Assembly: GCF_014397025.1 (NCBI RefSeq)
Contig: NZ_JACJUO010000001.1
Location: 1,846,501 to 1,910,500, forward strand
From: Ochrobactrum sp. Marseille-Q0166
GTDB taxonomy: Bacteria; Pseudomonadota; Alphaproteobacteria; Rhizobiales; Rhizobiaceae
DNA length: 64,000 nt
Direction: 5' to 3'
The notes below the pieces were generated by a model. The model saw nothing but the letters and a program-made list of their open reading frames with translations, was not told where the DNA came from and searched no databases. Positions 11,147 through 18,657 of this stretch are shown here, piece by piece. A program made the translations under genes and the position numbers. The stretch's first letter is position 1; each line of letters begins with the position of its first letter.

Positions 11147-11376
11147 ATGTTCCCTGTTTCTCTCGGCTACTGCATCCGCTTTGAAAATAGCTAACGATCC
11201 CGCCCCATCGGAAAACCATTTCAGAGCAGTTACATAGAATGCCAAAGAATGCGGCCCTGGCCATCTCGTTCAGAGCACGAATTAAATTGTCGAATACGAG
11301 TGTTCTGGCATGACGGGAAGATAATGCCGTTTATGAAAATGCAAAAACGGCGTTAAATCTCTACCTAGACAAATAT

Positions 11377-11400
11377 GGCGGGCACACTGCTGCCCCCGCC
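11377..11400. terminator. Hairpin between aapJ and aapQ
   Basis: Read leftward, GGGCA and TGCCC pair around GCAGTG, with an outer GGC/GCC extension and a small bulge. A hairpin right after the binding-protein gene is typical of ABC operons, where it protects or attenuates the mRNA so the binding protein is made in excess. No strong T-run follows, so partial read-through is likely. Confidence 0.5.
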
Positions 11401-11423
11401 CATGTCAACAACCAGGCCCGATA

Positions 11424-12455
11424 TCAGCGAATCGGCATACCGTACTGCAGACCGCCCTTGTTCCACTGCGCATTAAGACCACGAGCGATCTTCAACGGGC
11501 TGCCGGCGCCAAGATTACGCTCAAACAGTTCGCCATAATTGCCGACACCTTTTACGATGTTTACTACCCAATCGTTGGTGAGACCAAGATCTGTTCCGAT
11601 CTTCGTATCAGCTTCCGACCCGAGCAGACGCTTGATTTCCGGATTATCGGAATTCTTCATCTCTTCCACATTAGCCTGAGTTACACCGAATTCTTCGGCA
11701 TTCAGTAGCGCATAGTGTGTCCAACGAACGACATCTGCCCATTTGGAGTCGCCCTGACGGACAGCCGGTCCGAGCGGCTCTTTGGAAATGATTTCTGGAA
11801 GAACCACATGATCGTCAGGATTCGCCAGTGTCAAACGAATTGAATAGAGACCTGACTGGTCAGTCGTATAAGCGTCGCAGCGGCCTGAATCATAGGCCGA
11901 ATTAGCTTCTTCGACCTTTTCAAAAACAACGGGATTATATTCCATCTTATTGGCACGGAAATAGTCGGCCATATTCAGTTCAGTTGTCGTTCCTGCCTGT
12001 ACGCAGATAGATGCACCAGACAATTGCAATGCAGAATTGATCCCCGAAAGCTTCTTCGAGTTGATCATGAAACCCTGACCATCGTAATAATTGATGCCCG
12101 GAAAATCGAGGCCCAATGATGTGTCGCGGCTGATTGTTGCCGTCGTGTTACGGACCAGAACATCCACTTCGCCTGATTGCAGCGCAGTAAAACGTTCTTT
12201 GGCATTCAGCGGCGTAAATTTCACCTTGGTCGGGTCACCAAAAATCGCAGAGGCAATTGCACGGCAATAATCGACATCGAAACCAGACCAATCACCCTTG
12301 TCATTCGGAGCGGCAAACCCCAGCAAACCGGTGTTGACGCCACATTGTAGAAAGCCCTTGTTCTTTACATCGGAAAGCGTGTCAGCCGATGCCCCCGAAG
12401 CCGCGCCAAACAACGCCGCTACACCCAATACCCCTGTCAAAACAGTTTTTTTCAT
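11424..12455 (-). CDS. aapJ: General L-amino acid-binding periplasmic protein
   Basis: This 343-aa solute-binding protein delivers L-amino acids to AapQM. The start at 12455 gives a classic Sec signal peptide (MKKTVLTGVLGVAALFGAAS, cleaved near ASA-DT), followed by TLSDVKNKGFLQCGVNTG and the conserved LNAKERFTALQSGEVDVLVRN segment, which binds the amino-acid carboxylate. The C-terminus includes GTDLGLTNDWVVNIVKGVGNYGE, typical of AapJ/BztA. An upstream frame open to 12578 would place extra residues before the signal peptide and is rejected. It is the first gene of the operon. Confidence 0.95.
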   Translation of the reverse strand: MKKTVLTGVLGVAALFGAASGASADTLSDVKNKGFLQCGVNTGLLGFAAPNDKGDWSGFDVDYCRAIASAIFGDPTKVKFTPLNAKERFTALQSGEVDVLVRNTTATISRDTSLGLDFPGINYYDGQGFMINSKKLSGINSALQLSGASICVQAGTTTELNMADYFRANKMEYNPVVFEKVEEANSAYDSGRCDAYTTDQSGLYSIRLTLANPDDHVVLPEIISKEPLGPAVRQGDSKWADVVRWTHYALLNAEEFGVTQANVEEMKNSDNPEIKRLLGSEADTKIGTDLGLTNDWVVNIVKGVGNYGELFERNLGAGSPLKIARGLNAQWNKGGLQYGMPIR

Positions 12456-12902
12456 CTGGCCTGCAACCTTTTGTGTTCCCTGGAGATCATCAGAACTCGT
12501 CATCCTGAGCGTCTCTGTTGCTTTATTTTTGTGCACAGAGTTGAGAAATAAGAACTGGTCCCTCCCCAATCCATGCATTACGCAGGCTGTCGCTCACCCG
12601 GAGCCGTTATCGACTCTCTAATTTTAAAGGTCAGCAATACCCGACGCCTTCACCCCCCTATCGAAGGCGATATTTTGGATTTGGTCAAGCGGTTAACGCT
12701 TAGGAAAGCACCTAAAAATCAAAAATGGTGGCTTCTCAGCTTCTCACTTTTACACGTTTTCCCAATTTCCGGGTAACGCTGTTCATGTTATTGATCAGCG
12801 CAATCCGAAAAAACGCTTCACTAATATTATTGATATATATCAATATGGTAACGCGATATAAAGCGCATATAAACTGTAAATACCTTCGACATTTTTGCTG
12901 TT
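12456..12902. promoter_or_regulatory. Upstream region of the aap operon
   Basis: This 447-bp AT-rich spacer between PAP2 and aapJ holds no convincing gene. It should contain the aapJ promoter. A perfect FNR/FixK-type palindrome lies at 12830-12843, about 375 bp upstream of the aapJ start. Other short reading frames here have no ribosome binding site or recognisable protein. Confidence 0.5.
12830..12843. promoter_or_regulatory. FNR/FixK-type box
   Basis: The sequence is TTGATATATATCAA, an exact match to the FNR/FixK consensus TTGAT-N4-ATCAA. It is far from the aapJ start (about 375 bp) and just beyond the 3' end of the PAP2 gene, so the target is not obvious. Confidence 0.5.
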
Positions 12903-13679
12903 TCAGACACGCGGCATCATCTTCCCTCCCTCAAGTGAAAAAATAATATTTCGCGTAGCCATAAAGCGCGCTGTCCACCATGTCGCGATAAAGCCAATAG
13001 CCAGTCCAGCAACGACATCCGTTGGATAATGCGCACCCGCAGCGAGCCTGCTGACAACGAAAAGCAAACAAACTGGTACGGTTAAGTACCTCCAGCGCGG
13101 AAGGAAAATCCAGAGTGAGACCAGCATAATACCCGCCATCATTGAATGGCCCGATGGGAAACTTTCATAAGAATGTTCACCTCGAAAAGGTGCAAAATAG
13201 GCAGATCCCAAATCATCCAGCAGAATCGGGCGTGCCCTTCCGATCACCAGTTTGCCAATCTCAGTCGGAATACTGCCAACGACGATTGAGGCGAGTATCA
13301 GCGTTGCCCAACAATGGAAACGAACGAGGATCTCCCGCGCATTCAAGTGAATGCCAGGGGAAAGTAGAAAAGCGGTGACTACCCAGATGATGATCGCTAT
13401 CCCAAGCCAGACAACAGTTCGGATCAAGTCGGTGATCTTGCGAAGAATCTCCATAACCACAAAGTCGCTGTTCATGGCTGAGCGAATGATCTCTGCATCC
13501 CACAAGTGAAGGATAAGCAAAAGGAAGGGCAATAAAACCGCGATCGCTGTCATCTCGATCGTCCAACTTGACTGCGCACCCGGATATGCAGGTTTTAAAA
13601 GCGCTTTTATTAATTCCAATGCTGCACGGGCCGGGTAGAAAATCACACTTATTGCCGTGCGCTCATTAAAATCAGGCAT
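12903..13679 (-). CDS. PAP2-family lipid phosphatase
   Basis: This integral-membrane phosphatase of 258 aa has the three PAP2 signature motifs: KLVIGRARP (KX6RP), SFPSGHSMMAG (PSGH) and SRLAAGAHYPTDVVAG (SRX5HX3D), containing the catalytic His pair, Arg and Asp. Around five or six hydrophobic helices span the sequence. Family members dephosphorylate phosphatidic acid, undecaprenyl-PP or lipid A; the substrate here is not visible. The start at 13679 gives MPDFNERTAIS; AGAGGAAG lies about 14 bp upstream, and a longer frame to 13778 is open. Confidence 0.85.
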   Translation of the reverse strand: MPDFNERTAISVIFYPARAALELIKALLKPAYPGAQSSWTIEMTAIAVLLPFLLLILHLWDAEIIRSAMNSDFVVMEILRKITDLIRTVVWLGIAIIIWVVTAFLLSPGIHLNAREILVRFHCWATLILASIVVGSIPTEIGKLVIGRARPILLDDLGSAYFAPFRGEHSYESFPSGHSMMAGIMLVSLWIFLPRWRYLTVPVCLLFVVSRLAAGAHYPTDVVAGLAIGFIATWWTARFMATRNIIFSLEGGKMMPRV

Positions 13680-13901
13680 ACCGCGATTACACTTCCTCTG
13701 GTTTAGATTATCACTGTTACAAAGCTGCATATTGCATCCGCAACATACGGGCCTTATCCATAAATCAGGATCATCCATCAGAATGGAAACGAAGCCTGTT
13801 TTGCAAAACTAATCCGGAAGACATAGTCGACCGGAAAACTTGCATAAATCTCTAAAAGAGATTGGGTAGATCAGCATGCAACATGGCCTGGAGGCAATTT
13901 C

Positions 13902-15071
13902 GTGACTAACAAACAAGATACATCAGAAAAGCTGGGTATAAACACGCGCCTGACCCGCGACGGATACAACCCTCGCGATTATCACGGTTTCGTCAATCCA
14001 CCGGTCGTACGTGCCTCTACTGTACTATTCCCAGATGCCCAAACCATGGCTACCGGCAATCAGAAATATACTTATGGCACGCGTGGAACGCCAACCAGCG
14101 AAGCGCTTTGTAAAGCTATTGATGCACTCGAAGGCTCGGCGGGAACGGTATGCGTGCCCTCTGGTCTGGCGGCAGTAACAGTGCCTCTGCTTGGCTTTCT
14201 ATCGCCTGGCGACCATGTGTTATTTGTCGATTCGATCTATAATCCCACACGCCATTTTGCTGATACCATTCTAAAACGTATGCGTATCGAGGTCGAATAT
14301 TATGATCCGGAAATCGGATCTGGTATAGCGGCACTTATGCGCCCCAATACCAAAGTGGTCTTCACGGAATCGCCTGCATCCAACACGTTCGAAATTCAGG
14401 ATATTCCAGCGATTGCGCAAGCCGCACACGACGCTGGTGCAATCGTCATGATGGATAACACATGGGCTACGCCGCTTTACTTCAAGCCGTTGGATTTCGG
14501 GGTAGACATCAGTATTCATGCCTCGACCAAATACCCCGCCGGCCATGCAGATATTTTGTTCGGAACAATCTCTGCGAATGAAAAATGTTGGCCACAACTG
14601 CTTGAAACCCACGGTACACTCGGCCTTTGTGCAGCCCCTGACGACGCCTATCAAATCCTACGTGGCCTTCGCACGATGGGAGTCCGTCTGGAACATCATC
14701 GCAAGAGCGCACTTGAAGTTGCTCACTGGCTCGAAAGCCACCCCGCTGTGGAGCGTGTTTTGCACCCTGCCCTTGAAAGCCATCCAAGCCATGAACTTTG
14801 GAAACGCGATTTCAAAGGTTCGTCAGGCGTCTTTGCCTTTGTGCTGAAAGGCGGAGGAAGAAAGGAAGCTCATGCTTTCCTGAATGCGCTTAAGATATTT
14901 GGACTTGGTTATTCTTGGGGCGGATACGCGAGCCTTGCGAATGAAGTTGGGTTAAAAGACCGCAGTGTTGCGAAGGGCGACTATCCAGGCCCCCTCATTC
15001 GTTTGCAGATTGGCTTGGAAGATGTTGCCGATCTCATTGCTGATCTGGAACAGGGGTTCGCGGCAATCTGA
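13902..15071 (+). CDS. metC: Cystathionine beta-lyase
   Basis: This 389-aa PLP enzyme of the Cys/Met metabolism family cleaves cystathionine to homocysteine in methionine synthesis. The PLP lysine lies in SIHASTKYPAGHADILFG; TYGTRGTPTSEALCKAIDALEG and MMDNTWATPLYFKPLDFG are typical of the MetC branch of alphaproteobacteria. The start is GTG at 13902, preceded by GGAGG at good spacing. It stands alone and ends just before a 10-bp perfect inverted repeat. Confidence 0.92.
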   Translation: MTNKQDTSEKLGINTRLTRDGYNPRDYHGFVNPPVVRASTVLFPDAQTMATGNQKYTYGTRGTPTSEALCKAIDALEGSAGTVCVPSGLAAVTVPLLGFLSPGDHVLFVDSIYNPTRHFADTILKRMRIEVEYYDPEIGSGIAALMRPNTKVVFTESPASNTFEIQDIPAIAQAAHDAGAIVMMDNTWATPLYFKPLDFGVDISIHASTKYPAGHADILFGTISANEKCWPQLLETHGTLGLCAAPDDAYQILRGLRTMGVRLEHHRKSALEVAHWLESHPAVERVLHPALESHPSHELWKRDFKGSSGVFAFVLKGGGRKEAHAFLNALKIFGLGYSWGGYASLANEVGLKDRSVAKGDYPGPLIRLQIGLEDVADLIADLEQGFAAI

Positions 15072-15100
15072 GAATAGACCATCAGTCATAGAAACCGTCA

Positions 15101-15130
15101 TCCATCACAATTATTAATGATTGTGATGGA
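15101..15130. terminator. Perfect inverted repeat after metC
   Basis: TCCATCACAA and TTGTGATGGA form a 10-bp perfect inverted repeat around TTATTAATGA. It sits 30 bp after metC and 125 bp before the next start. No T-run follows, so it could be a Rho-type or weak terminator, or an operator for the downstream receptor gene. Confidence 0.5.
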
Positions 15131-15254
15131 TCTATATTAAAATAACTTGATCAAAATCGATATTTTACAAGAAAATATATAGGAAAATCGACTTCCATCA
15201 CCGACGATAAATATTTATACTTATTATTATCGGCAATTAAAACGGCTTAAGACA

Positions 15255-16364
15255 GTGCGATTTTTTAGCTTTATGACCCCTCCTTTCTGCTCTGCCTTAA
15301 AATCTTTTTTTCCATTTTTTATTTTAGTAATTTCCCTTATCCCGGCAAACGCACAGGAAGCCCCACTACGACAAGTGAAAGTTGGGGTCTATGTCAGCGA
15401 GCCTTTTGTCATCAAGGAAGGGGAAACATATAATGGTATGGCCGTCGACCTTTGGCGCGACCTAGGTACACGCCTTGGATTGGTTTCCCAATTTGTCGAA
15501 TATCCCAATTACAATGAGCTTGTGAAAGCCGTCTCCGAAAAACAGGTTGATGCTGCGGTAACCAATCTCACGATCACCGAAAGCCGCGCGGAAGTAGTTG
15601 ATTTTACGCACCCATGGTTTGACGCCGGGTTGCGTATCATGATTCACAAAGAAGCGGGAAATGGATGGGATGACCTGATCGAAGGTCTTGAGGACGCAGG
15701 GCATCTCGCGACATATGCCTGGATTGGTATTGTTATTCTGATTGCCACAATCGCTCTTACCATTTTTGATCGACGATTTGATGCCAATTTCCCTCCGCGT
15801 TGGATAGAAGGGTTGGCAGAGAGTTTTTATCACGTGGTTTCTCTTGCAACATCAGGCAAAAGCTCTCGCAAGAACCTCTTCGGATGGGCTGGCCGAATAT
15901 GGCAGGCATTCTGGCTGGTGTTTGGTATCGCTGTGGTTGCATATGTTACGTCATCAGTAACAAGTGTTATGACAGTCACGCATATTTCCAATAAAATTAA
16001 TAACCTGGCAGACTTACAAAACAAAACTGTCGGCGTTCGCACGGGAAGCATTGCTCAACAGATACTTACGGCAAGATCTATTTCCACAGTCACTTTTAAC
16101 CACCTGCCAGAAGCTGTTTCAGCCCTCACAAATGATGAAATATCTGCCATTGTGGGTGACAGTCCGGTATTAGCATATTACGCGCACAAAAACCTCGATG
16201 AGCCTGTCGAGATGGTTGGGAACATTTTTAGCCCCGACAAATATGGCTTTGCGTTCCCACGTAATAGCGATCTCGTAAAACCTGCCTCGGTGGCCATAAT
16301 CAGCCTTGAAGAAAATGAGACTCTGGCTGCTTTGAAAGAAAAATATTTTGGACCTGATGAATGA
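15255..16364 (+). CDS. Glutamate-receptor-like ligand-gated ion channel (GluR0 type)
   Basis: This 369-aa protein has the split architecture of prokaryotic ionotropic glutamate receptors. A signal peptide (cleavage near ANA-QE, residue 33) is followed by ligand-binding lobe S1 (about 38-135, with the amino-acid binding stretch around TESRAEVVDFTHPWF and Arg111), M1 helix (151-171), a pore loop (190-208), M2 helix (213-240), then lobe S2 (251-369) with GVRTGSIAQQ and GDSPVLAYY. It should be an inner-membrane channel gated by a periplasmic amino acid or similar ligand. The pore loop reads ATSGKS where GluR0 has TVGYG, so potassium selectivity is doubtful. The start is GTG at 15255, with ATG at 15273 as an alternative. 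It is flanked by metC and a small membrane-protein gene. Confidence 0.8.
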   Translation: MRFFSFMTPPFCSALKSFFPFFILVISLIPANAQEAPLRQVKVGVYVSEPFVIKEGETYNGMAVDLWRDLGTRLGLVSQFVEYPNYNELVKAVSEKQVDAAVTNLTITESRAEVVDFTHPWFDAGLRIMIHKEAGNGWDDLIEGLEDAGHLATYAWIGIVILIATIALTIFDRRFDANFPPRWIEGLAESFYHVVSLATSGKSSRKNLFGWAGRIWQAFWLVFGIAVVAYVTSSVTSVMTVTHISNKINNLADLQNKTVGVRTGSIAQQILTARSISTVTFNHLPEAVSALTNDEISAIVGDSPVLAYYAHKNLDEPVEMVGNIFSPDKYGFAFPRNSDLVKPASVAIISLEENETLAALKEKYFGPDE

Positions 16365-16494
16365 AATTTCATTGGAAACCAAAGTAGTGAATGCCATGTC
16401 AGTTCGGCATTTCGCTTGCGCATAAAATGCGATAAGGATTGGATTGCTTAATATATTCGGAATGCAGGTGCCATCTACACCAAAGGAAACGACC

Positions 16495-16590
16495 ATGATG
16501 AACTGGGTTTTTATCCTGCAAGGCGTTATTGCTATTGGCCTCGCGGGTCTGGCGATTGCTGTTATTCTGCGTCATCGTGCGTCAAAATAG
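16495..16590 (+). CDS. Small single-pass membrane protein (31 aa)
   Basis: A short frame starting ATGATG encodes MMNWVFILQGVIAIGLAGLA followed by IAVILRHRASK. That is one hydrophobic helix with a short positively charged end, so the C-terminus should face the cytoplasm. AAGGAAA lies 6 bp upstream at proper spacing. No family is recognised. It lies between the receptor-like channel and the SH3 protein and is too small for standard gene callers. Confidence 0.55.
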   Translation: MMNWVFILQGVIAIGLAGLAIAVILRHRASK

Positions 16591-16667
16591 ATTTCTTAGA
16601 GCAGCACGGGAACTTCTTTGAGCTATTCATCGTTTGTTTATCAATAACGTTGTTCAGGAGAATTCCG

Positions 16668-17180
16668 ATGAAACTCACTCTGAAAATGGCGCTGATCGCT
16701 TTGGGTGTAATCTCCGCTGGTGCTGCTCATGCAGCAAATGCAATCGTTACAACCAATCTCAATGTGCGGACCGGGCCTGGGACAGGTTACGCATCGCTTG
16801 GGAGTATTCCCAGTAGAGCTCCTGTAAATGTTCATGGGTGCACATCGGGTTACGGATGGTGTCAAGTCAATTACGGTGGGCTTACTGGTTGGGCTTCGTC
16901 CCGCTATCTAGCTATGCGCGAAGGCACCGGAAGCGGATCATCCAATGATTTCAGCCGCAATGCGGCATTGATTGGCATTCCTCTTATCGCTGGTGTAGCT
17001 ATTGGCGCAGCTATCAATGATCGAAATGACCGATGGGATCGAGATCGCTGGAATCGGAGTAGAAACTGGGACAGAGGGCGTCATTGGGATCGCCCAAGAG
17101 GAAATTGGGATCGTCCACATCGCAACCAAAGGTGGAGATCAAATTCGAGCGACCGTGGCAACGGCCCAAGAGGCCATTAA
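16668..17180 (+). CDS. Secreted SH3-domain protein with Trp/Arg-rich tail
   Basis: This 170-aa protein starts at 16668 behind CAGGAG and carries a signal peptide (MKLTLKMALIALGVISAGAA, cleaved near AHA-AN). A bacterial SH3b domain follows (about 25-85), with TTNLNVRTGPGTGYASLGSI and WASSRYL, and then a glycine/alanine hydrophobic stretch (about 105-120). The last 50 residues repeat Asp-Arg-Trp and Trp-Asp-Arg units and are strongly basic. SH3b domains of this sort bind cell wall; the tail could bind polyanions. It lies just left of the prophage remnant, but its codon use looks like core genes. Confidence 0.8.
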   Translation: MKLTLKMALIALGVISAGAAHAANAIVTTNLNVRTGPGTGYASLGSIPSRAPVNVHGCTSGYGWCQVNYGGLTGWASSRYLAMREGTGSGSSNDFSRNAALIGIPLIAGVAIGAAINDRNDRWDRDRWNRSRNWDRGRHWDRPRGNWDRPHRNQRWRSNSSDRGNGPRGH

Positions 17181-17288
17181 GCATCTAATAAGGAGGCGTT
17201 GCATATAAGGAGGAGCTGTTTTCAATTCTCTCGTGCAGAGCATCATCGCCAGCCGTCATTGAAGCTGATAACGATCGAAATGCTGCGA

Positions 17289-17546
17289 TCAAAGCAGTCC
17301 GAAAGTGACAGCAATACCGATTAACCACTTAATATCGTCATCCATTACCAGCCACATGCTTTCTGCCCGTAGGCAATTATGTCCTGCTATCCCCTGCCCG
17401 GCCTTAAGATCGTCTCCGGCGAGATAGACGGCAGTGTCGGGCTTAAGGCTTATCTGCTTCCAGCCCGCACAGTTGCTCGCATTACTCGCGCACCCCGCCA
17501 AGCTCAAGGCAAAGCCTGTAAGCATCCATGTTGATAACTCCCTCAT
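17289..17546 (-). pseudogene. Outer spanin-like lipoprotein (Rz1 role), frameshifted
   Basis: The frame starts at 17546 inside the inner-spanin gene, as Rz1-type genes do. It has a signal peptide ending in the lipobox LSLAGC, followed by CAGWKQISL, typical of small phage lipoproteins. Related proteins end HN..G....GCW. Here the annotated frame reads on into unrelated sequence after GHN, whereas skipping one T at about 17375 restores GHNAYGQKACGW and a stop at 17345. I therefore read it as a frameshifted gene. The family assignment is moderate. Confidence 0.55.
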
Positions 17547-17712
17547 CTATATCCGCCCTCTTTTGAATTGCCTTTGCGGTTGCTTCTGCTACGGCCAATG
17601 CTGCACGTTGACGCTCTTTGATGGTCCGGGCCACATATCCAGCCCCCAGACACAAAAAAGCCGCTAGAACAGCGGCGGCGGTGATCTTCAACCAGTTAGG
17701 GATTGCGCTCAT
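17482..17712 (-). CDS. Inner spanin-like phage lysis protein
   Basis: This 76-aa protein has an N-terminal membrane anchor (WLKITAAAVLAAFLCLGAGY) and a charged Ala-rich helical stretch after it, the layout of Rz-type inner-membrane spanins that bridge to the outer membrane during phage lysis. The start at 17712 overlaps the endolysin stop (ATGA), and the outer-spanin frame is nested in its 3' end. Function is inferred from layout and neighbours, not from a clear family signature. Confidence 0.5.
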   Translation of the reverse strand: MSAIPNWLKITAAAVLAAFLCLGAGYVARTIKERQRAALAVAEATAKAIQKRADIDEGVINMDAYRLCLELGGVRE

Positions 17713-18358
17713 ATCGCATCCACCAGCTTTTCAAGCTTGGCCTTGGCCTGTGGCATCGTGAAGATTGCATATGCGGTGAGTGCGAGAACGAACACGACGA
17801 GCACCATCTGGACGCGCCAATCGACAAACGGGATTGCAGCCCCTGCCCCACCGCTGCCGATCCAAGACCAGAACCGCGACGATTTCGAGATCGGCTTTTC
17901 AACGACCGGCTTAGGTAGCACATCGTTCGGTTTGGCTTCGATGATGGTATCAACGCCATAGCCCTCTGCCAGCAATGCCTTGTCGTACTCACGTGCATAG
18001 CCTGCAATCAGATCGGCCTTGTCGGTTCCATTGACGATCCGTCGGGCGCCTTTGAAGTCGGACTTCTGCAGGGTGATGTAATCGGAAAGCTTCTTGCCAG
18101 TGAACCAGCCTTCGACCATGCCAGCGATGATGATCGGTGCGGCATATTCCGGCTTGAGTAACAATTCAGGCTTTGCCACGAAGTCGACACCAAGAACCTT
18201 GCTAGCCTTTTCGTAGTTCACCTTTCGTTGAACGGCTTCATCGTATGGGCCGTTTCATGATAGGCAGTGGCAAGCATGTACGCCATCTGATTGCGCAACA
18301 GTTAGCGTTCTCGACCAGCCTCAATCAAGAGGCGGGTATCGCCAAAGTTCATATTCAC
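17709..18358 (-). pseudogene. Phage endolysin (GH19-like) remnant
   Basis: Reading from the GTG at 18358 (with AAGGAAA upstream) gives MNMNFGDTRLLIEAGRER, an in-frame TAA, then NQMAYMLATAYHETAHTMKP, the N-terminal catalytic region of GH19 endolysins with its Glu in HETA. The sequence then jumps in another frame to NYEKASKVLGVDFVAKPELL, MVEGWFTGKKLSDYI and GARRIVNGTDKADLIAGYA, the C-terminal half. The central part with the usual YHGRGFVQLT motif is missing. A C-terminal membrane segment (VLVVFVLALTAYAIF) ends the protein. So this is a nonsense plus deletion pseudogene. Confidence 0.8.
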
Positions 18359-18518
18359 GGTGTTTCCTTTCGGCAAAAGAAAAGGTCCCGTAATGCAGGG
18401 CCTGATAAGTTGATATATTTGTCCGCTAGGAGCCTAACCGCTTCTTCACATGACATATCGCGATGCTGGCAAAAATACCACCCGTTGCGAGCGTTTGGAT
18501 TTTAACGAGCTGATCACT

Positions 18519-18526
18519 TGTCAACC
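18519..18526. repeat. Left 8-bp target duplication of the IS66 element
   Basis: TGTCAACC lies directly outside the left inverted repeat and is repeated exactly at 21666-21673. IS66-family elements create 8-bp duplications. Confidence 0.88.
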
Positions 18527-18548
18527 GTAAGCGGAGTCTGCGTCACAC
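18527..18548. repeat. Left inverted repeat of the IS66 element
   Basis: It begins GTAAGCGGAGTCTGCGTCAC. It matches the right end (21644-21665, reverse complement) at 14 of 22 positions, including the terminal GTAA and CG at positions 6-7. Confidence 0.75.
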
Positions 18549-18657
18549 ATAGCCATTCGTACGAAAGCTGCAAATCCGCTCTAGCCTCCACCTTCAATAT
18601 TTCGCATACTTTTAGGGCTCTTCGACAAATCGTTCGTTTCAGTGAGGCTCTAGGGTG

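Noticed and set aside
17180..17300. Left attachment site of the island as a copy of the tRNA-Arg 3' end
   Set aside because: I looked for GATTCGAACCTGT-type sequence left of the lysis genes and found none, so no att repeat is claimed and the left border stays inferred.
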